From Marivita sp. XM-24bin2 (GTDB taxonomy: Bacteria; Pseudomonadota; Alphaproteobacteria; Rhodobacterales; Rhodobacteraceae), in contig QCWH01000008.1 of NCBI GenBank assembly GCA_003149565.1, forward strand, positions 29,877-93,876: a stretch of 64,000 nt of DNA, read 5' to 3'. Each line of letters starts with the position of its first letter. The stretch's first letter is position 1. A model generated the notes under the pieces. The model saw nothing but the letters and a program-made list of their open reading frames with translations. It had not been told where the DNA came from and did no database searches. Shown one piece after another: positions 62,997 to 64,000 of this stretch. A program made the translations under genes and the position numbers.

Positions 62997-64000
62997 GCGG
63001 GCAATCCGGCGATTGGGTGCGGGAAGGGAATGTCGATCATATGTGCCAAAGGCTGCGCGAATTCCAAAAGTGCGGTGTCGGTGTTGGGGCGTCCGATAAG
63101 CTGTGCGCCAACGGGCAGACCATTCTCAAACCCGGCAGGAAAGGCCAGCGCGGGTAGGCCTGCGACATTGGCCCAAGCCGCATTGGGCGCCATCGCCTCC
63201 ATCTTCAGGAAATGCACATCAAGATCAGTATGATCCATTGGAGACGCCCCCAGCTTGGGCGGCGGGCCGGACAAAACAGGCATCAGGATCGCGTCGGCGT
63301 CGTCGAAAAAGCCGAGGATCAGATCGCTCATCTGCATGATGTCCCGCGAAGCGCCGAACAGATCGGTCCCTGTCAAAGCGGCGCCCTCGACCCGCGCGGC
63401 ACGCAAGAGCGGTGGAAGTTCATCGTCTGGCACACCCGTGGCGGTCAATCCTTCATGCAAAGCAGCGGCCAGGATCATACGGATCAGCGACATGGGCCGG
63501 GACAGGTATGTGTCAGACGGCGACGATGGTGGACCATCCTGAATGATGCAACCCGCGGCCTCCAACACCTTAGCCGCTGCTAGAGTCGCGTTGATCTGCG
63601 TGTCGTCGCACATGTCCGGAAGGACCACGGCAACACGCGGTGTCATGCGCCCATCGGTCGTGGCCACGCAGTTCAATGCGGTTTTCACATCCCGCAGCGA
63701 CCGGGCCAGCACCAGTTCTGACGCGATGCCCATCAGCCAGTTGTTGTAGTCCGGCCCCATTGGCGACACGCCCCGAGACGGTTTCAGGCCCCACAACCCG
63801 CAGCATGCAGCAGGCACCCGGATTGACCCGGCGGCATCGGTCGCATGCGCAATGGCGACGATCCCGCTCGCCACAGCCGCCGCCGCCCCGCCAGAAGACC
63901 CACCCGGAGTGCGGCTGGAATCAAACGGGTTGGTCGCGGGCGGTTGTCCTTCTGGCTCGGTTGATAAGGCCAGCCCCACCTCCGGTACAGACGAGAGGCC
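62993..64000 (-). CDS. Amidase (amidase signature family), cut by the window edge
   Basis: The gene runs off the right edge: the frame stays open through 64000 and the N-terminal third with the catalytic lysine is not visible. The visible part includes the Gly/Ser-rich signature ([17 protein letters not shown]) with the cis-Ser and the nucleophile region [17 protein letters not shown]. These enzymes hydrolyse amides to acid and ammonia. It overlaps the ATPase gene by 4 bases and is therefore in one operon with the ABC importer, which may bring in its amide substrate. Confidence 0.88.
   Translation of the reverse strand, partial: GLSSVPEVGLALSTEPEGQPPATNPFDSSRTPGGSSGGAAAAVASGIVAIAHATDAAGSIRVPAACCGLWGLKPSRGVSPMGPDYNNWLMGIASELVLARSLRDVKTALNCVATTDGRMTPRVAVVLPDMCDDTQINATLAAAKVLEAAGCIIQDGPPSSPSDTYLSRPMSLIRMILAAALHEGLTATGVPDDELPPLLRAARVEGAALTGTDLFGASRDIMQMSDLILGFFDDADAILMPVLSGPPPKLGASPMDHTDLDVHFLKMEAMAPNAAWANVAGLPALAFPAGFENGLPVGAQLIGRPNTDTALLEFAQPLAHMIDIPFPHPIAGLPA

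Noticed and set aside
1-64000. CRISPR arrays, insertion sequences, attachment sites or a replication origin
   Set aside because: No regularly spaced direct repeats, no inverted-repeat-bounded transposase gene, no integrase next to a tRNA and no DnaA-box cluster were seen by reading.

Overview
The window looks like chromosomal DNA of an alphaproteobacterium, most likely a marine Rhodobacterales (Roseobacter-type) organism. This is inferred from the fairly high GC, the two TRAP transporter operons, the GMC oxidoreductase, the PPC/RTX/DUF4214 surface protein and the layout of the type VI secretion (T6SS) locus. No rRNA, complete tRNA, insertion sequence, phage gene or CRISPR array is visible.

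Left part (1-14.3 kb), small-molecule uptake and catabolism. A GNAT acetyltransferase is followed by a malonate module on the minus strand: TRAP transporter dctPQM, malonyl-CoA decarboxylase (matA) and malonyl-CoA synthetase (matB). A divergent GntR/FCD regulator faces it across three GTATAC-centred operator-like sites. Next comes a GMC oxidoreductase, divergent from a second TRAP operon (Tat-exported binding protein, then DctQ and DctM) with an IclR regulator at its end. The substrate of this second system is unknown.

Middle part (14.3-29.7 kb), an envelope island. It holds two periplasmic caspase-fold (peptidase C14) proteins. One is broken by a single-base frameshift and ends in a Cys-rich CXXCH tail; the other carries Sel1 repeats and a peptidoglycan-binding domain. 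Also here are a YceI-OmpA fusion, a ~1600-residue PPC-repeat/RTX/DUF4214 protein with a catalytically dead zincin domain, and a TolQ/TolR-like motor operon (ExbB, two ExbDs, and a TonB-position protein whose C-terminal module recurs in the T6SS kinase). Three secreted or small proteins of unknown function and a SAM methyltransferase complete it.

T6SS locus (29.9-56.9 kb). A long plus-strand run encodes tssA, tssB, tssC, hcp, tagJ, tssE, tssF, tssG, clpV, vgrG, a T6SS-linked hypothetical, PAAR, FHA protein (tagH), tssK, an OmpA-containing tssL, tssM, tagF and pppA. The kinase ppkA and an OmpA protein converge on it from the minus strand, and an M15-family peptidoglycan peptidase follows. TssJ is not found. 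The kinase, phosphatase, FHA protein, TagF and a Thr-containing TssL N-terminus together suggest control by threonine phosphorylation. No toxin-like effector domain is recognisable.

Right part (57-64 kb). galB, galC and galD (the oxalomesaconate branch of gallate/protocatechuate 4,5-cleavage) converge on an ABC importer of the BmpA/nucleoside type (two permeases and a double-NBD ATPase) and an amidase cut off by the window edge.
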